A stretch of DNA of 64,000 nt from Isoptericola luteus (GTDB taxonomy: Bacteria > Actinomycetota > Actinomycetes > Actinomycetales > Cellulomonadaceae). The stretch is taken from contig NZ_JAIXCQ010000004.1 of assembly GCF_020297055.1 (NCBI RefSeq), positions 302,472 through 366,471 on the forward strand, written 5' to 3'. The first letter of the stretch is position 1, and each line of letters begins with the position of its first letter. Shown piece by piece: positions 62,611-64,000 of the stretch. The position numbers were made by a program, and so were the translations under genes. The notes beneath the pieces were generated by a model that worked only from the letters and a program-made list of their open reading frames with translations, made no database searches and was not told the DNA's origin.

Positions 62611-64000
62611 GGTGCGTCCTTTCGGATGGTGCCGCGTGGTCGCGGCCGGTCTGGTCGGGGCGAGGCACGGGATCAGAGCCCGATCCTCAGGGTGGCGAGC
62701 GACGGGAAGACGGCGAACACCACGGTGATCGGCAGGATGAGGAACACCACCGGGACGAGCGCCCCCGTCCGGTCGTGTTCCCGGCGCGCCCGACCCACCG
62801 TCGCCGCCCGGCTGCCCGCCACCCCCACCCGAGCCGTCCTCGTCACCCGGGCCGAACAGGCGCGGATCGACCCGCCCCGTAACCTCCACGACCTGAGGCA
62901 CGCCACGCACCACCCCGCGCATCGTGACCTTCACGTCGAGCAGCACGAGTACCCGGGCGCGCTGCTCGTGAGACATCGACGGCAGCCGCTGCGCCGCCCT
63001 CGCCGCCAACGACGCAAGGTCGGTCAGTCGCTCCGCCCGCGCTGCGGCGTCCTCACGAGCCGCCGTCGCAGCATCCAGTCGAGGCTGCAGTGAGGCCAGC
63101 TCCTGCTCGACCTGCGCCAGCGCCGCGCGGTACGGCTTCGGGTCGTCCGCCAGCAGCACCTCGCGCGCCGCGTTGATCTTGGCGCGTTCCAGCCGGGCTA
63201 CCTGCTTGGCCAGCCGCTCGAACTCCAAATCCGCCGTCGAGTCCTCGCCTGCGCCCGCGAGCGCCAGCCACTCCCCCGCCAGGGAGCGCAACCTCGCAGG
63301 GTTACTCAGCAGTGCGACGACCTGCTCCCACACGGCATCCTCGACCGTCGTTGCGTCCACCTGCGGGCACGAGCAGCGCGGCGCTCCCACGCCCCGGTGG
63401 CGCCTCCCCGTGCACCGGTAGACGAACCGGTCCGCATGGGACAGGCGAACTCCCGTGTAGTGCCGTCCGCAGTCGCCGTACAGCCTGCCGGTCAACTCGC
63501 GCGAGGTGGTCCCGGTGCGTGGCCTGCCGTTGCCTCGTCGCGTCAGCGCCGCCACGACCGCTTCGAACTCGTCTCGGCTCAACGGGGGGTCGGGCAGGAC
63601 TGTCACGACCGGGTCGCCGTGGACCGGCTTACCGTTGCGGTCCATGCGCGTGTGCCGCCCGCCGCGCTCGGCTCCTGGGGTCCCCCACACGCGCACGCCG
63701 TCGCACAGCACCGAGTTCGTGAAGGTCTTCTTGACCACCTCGTACAGCCAGCGCCCACCCTTGCGTGGCGGCATCCCGAGGTCGTTGAGCCGGTCGGCCA
63801 CCTCGCCGGTCGACATCCCGTCGCGTACCAGCCACCCGACTACGAGTCGGATCACTTCACGCTCGCCCTCGTCTGCCTCGCACAGACGCTGAAACTCGCC
63901 CATCTCGTCTTCGTCGAGTACGACGATCCCGGAGGGTCCGCAGGCGACCCCGAAGTTCGCGCCGGGGTACTTCTCCCGCCAGCGCCGCACGTGCGCCGGG
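62419..64000 (-). CDS. Prim-Pol/serine-recombinase chimeric reading frame, partial
   Basis: A reading frame open from the window edge to 62419, with upstream part outside. The first segment (before about residue 30 from 63990) reads YPGANFGVACGPSGIVVLDED, the Prim-Pol (AEP) primase/polymerase motif. It passes directly to a recombinase domain (EVADRLNDLGMPPRKGGRW), a zinc ribbon with CxnC patterns (LYGDCGRHYTG, RCTGRRHRG, RCSCPQ) and a coiled coil, typical of large serine recombinases. The catalytic Ser domain is absent. After about VDPRLFGPG the frame is probably host DNA and runs in frame through the pilin-like gene. Either a mosaic or decayed integrase; function uncertain. Confidence 0.6.
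   Translation of the reverse strand, partial: PAHVRRWREKYPGANFGVACGPSGIVVLDEDEMGEFQRLCEADEGEREVIRLVVGWLVRDGMSTGEVADRLNDLGMPPRKGGRWLYEVVKKTFTNSVLCDGVRVWGTPGAERGGRHTRMDRNGKPVHGDPVVTVLPDPPLSRDEFEAVVAALTRRGNGRPRTGTTSRELTGRLYGDCGRHYTGVRLSHADRFVYRCTGRRHRGVGAPRCSCPQVDATTVEDAVWEQVVALLSNPARLRSLAGEWLALAGAGEDSTADLEFERLAKQVARLERAKINAAREVLLADDPKPYRAALAQVEQELASLQPRLDAATAAREDAAARAERLTDLASLAARAAQRLPSMSHEQRARVLVLLDVKVTMRGVVRGVPQVVEVTGRVDPRLFGPGDEDGSGGGGGQPGGDGGSGAPGTRPDGGARPGGVPHPADHRGVRRLPVARHPEDRALIPCLAPTRPAATTRHHPKGRTMEQDLTQDRRPERPAADDPERGDVPGWVLVTLMTAGLVVALWAVAGPLLEETFTRAISSVTGS
62673..62860 (-). pseudogene. 3' remnant of TadC/GspF-like gene
   Basis: One frame of the minus strand ends with REHDRTGALVPVVFLILP then ITVVFAVFPSLATLRIGL and a stop. 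This looks like the last TM helix and terminus of a type II secretion F-family (TadC) protein, the gene expected just before the pilin-like gene. No start or upstream helices are present; the reading frame runs into recombinase DNA around 62800-62870, so the 5' part is probably displaced by insertion. The left boundary given is approximate. Confidence 0.55.

Overview
This 64 kb window is chromosomal DNA of a high-GC actinobacterium. Three things point to Micrococcales, probably near Cellulomonadaceae/Promicromonosporaceae: very high GC at third codon positions with many GTG starts; the tmRNA tag ADNKRTDFALAA; and a gene set of secreted GH81 beta-1,3-glucanase, GH20 hexosaminidase, several ROK proteins and sugar ABC transporters. 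Genus is an inference. Many genes carry a TANNNT -10 element 6-7 nt before the start codon, as expected for leaderless actinobacterial mRNAs.

Layout. 0-11.5 kb: a thioesterase and two copies of a two-gene dynamin-like GTPase unit (B upstream of A, overlapping start/stop), separated by a kinase-like gene, ettA and an ssb paralogue. 11.6-18.4 kb: tRNA-Arg, tRNA-His and two identical tRNA-Lys genes, with orn, a complete osmoprotectant ABC operon, an ATP-grasp gene and trmB. 18.5-25.6 kb: GroES-like protein, Bcp peroxiredoxin, tRNA-Leu, the GH81 glucanase behind a CelR-like operator, thioredoxin, a NUDIX-like protein and an ABC-F protein. 25.6-32.7 kb: two sodium/solute symporters with small membrane partners, plus a LytS/LytTR two-component pair. 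Their shared upstream region carries ACCGTTCG-type repeats phased at 21 bp.

32.8-41.3 kb is conserved housekeeping: rph-rdgB; murI-MBL-DUF3054; clpS-DUF2017; pncB; a helicase with DUF3039. 41.3-52.3 kb is a carbohydrate region best read as amino-sugar use: a ROK repressor, two paralogous binding lipoproteins around two permeases, a ROK kinase, nagB, and nearby a GH20 beta-N-acetylhexosaminidase. The genes could cover release of amino sugars outside the cell, import, phosphorylation and entry into glycolysis; no ATPase subunit or nagA is present, so these must be elsewhere.

52.4-58.1 kb holds the conserved block ssrA, smpB, an M23 peptidase, ftsX, ftsE and prfB, covering ribosome rescue and control of septal wall hydrolysis. 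58.1-61 kb has an ankyrin protein, a glycolipid-binding-like protein and an nsrR-hmp nitric-oxide operon with a clear NsrR operator. 61-64 kb holds Tad-pilus genes interrupted by a recombinase-type element. The last reading frame joins a Prim-Pol-like segment to serine-recombinase domains, then runs in frame through the remnant of a TadC/GspF-like gene into a small pilin-like gene. It continues past the right edge, so the element is seen only in part.
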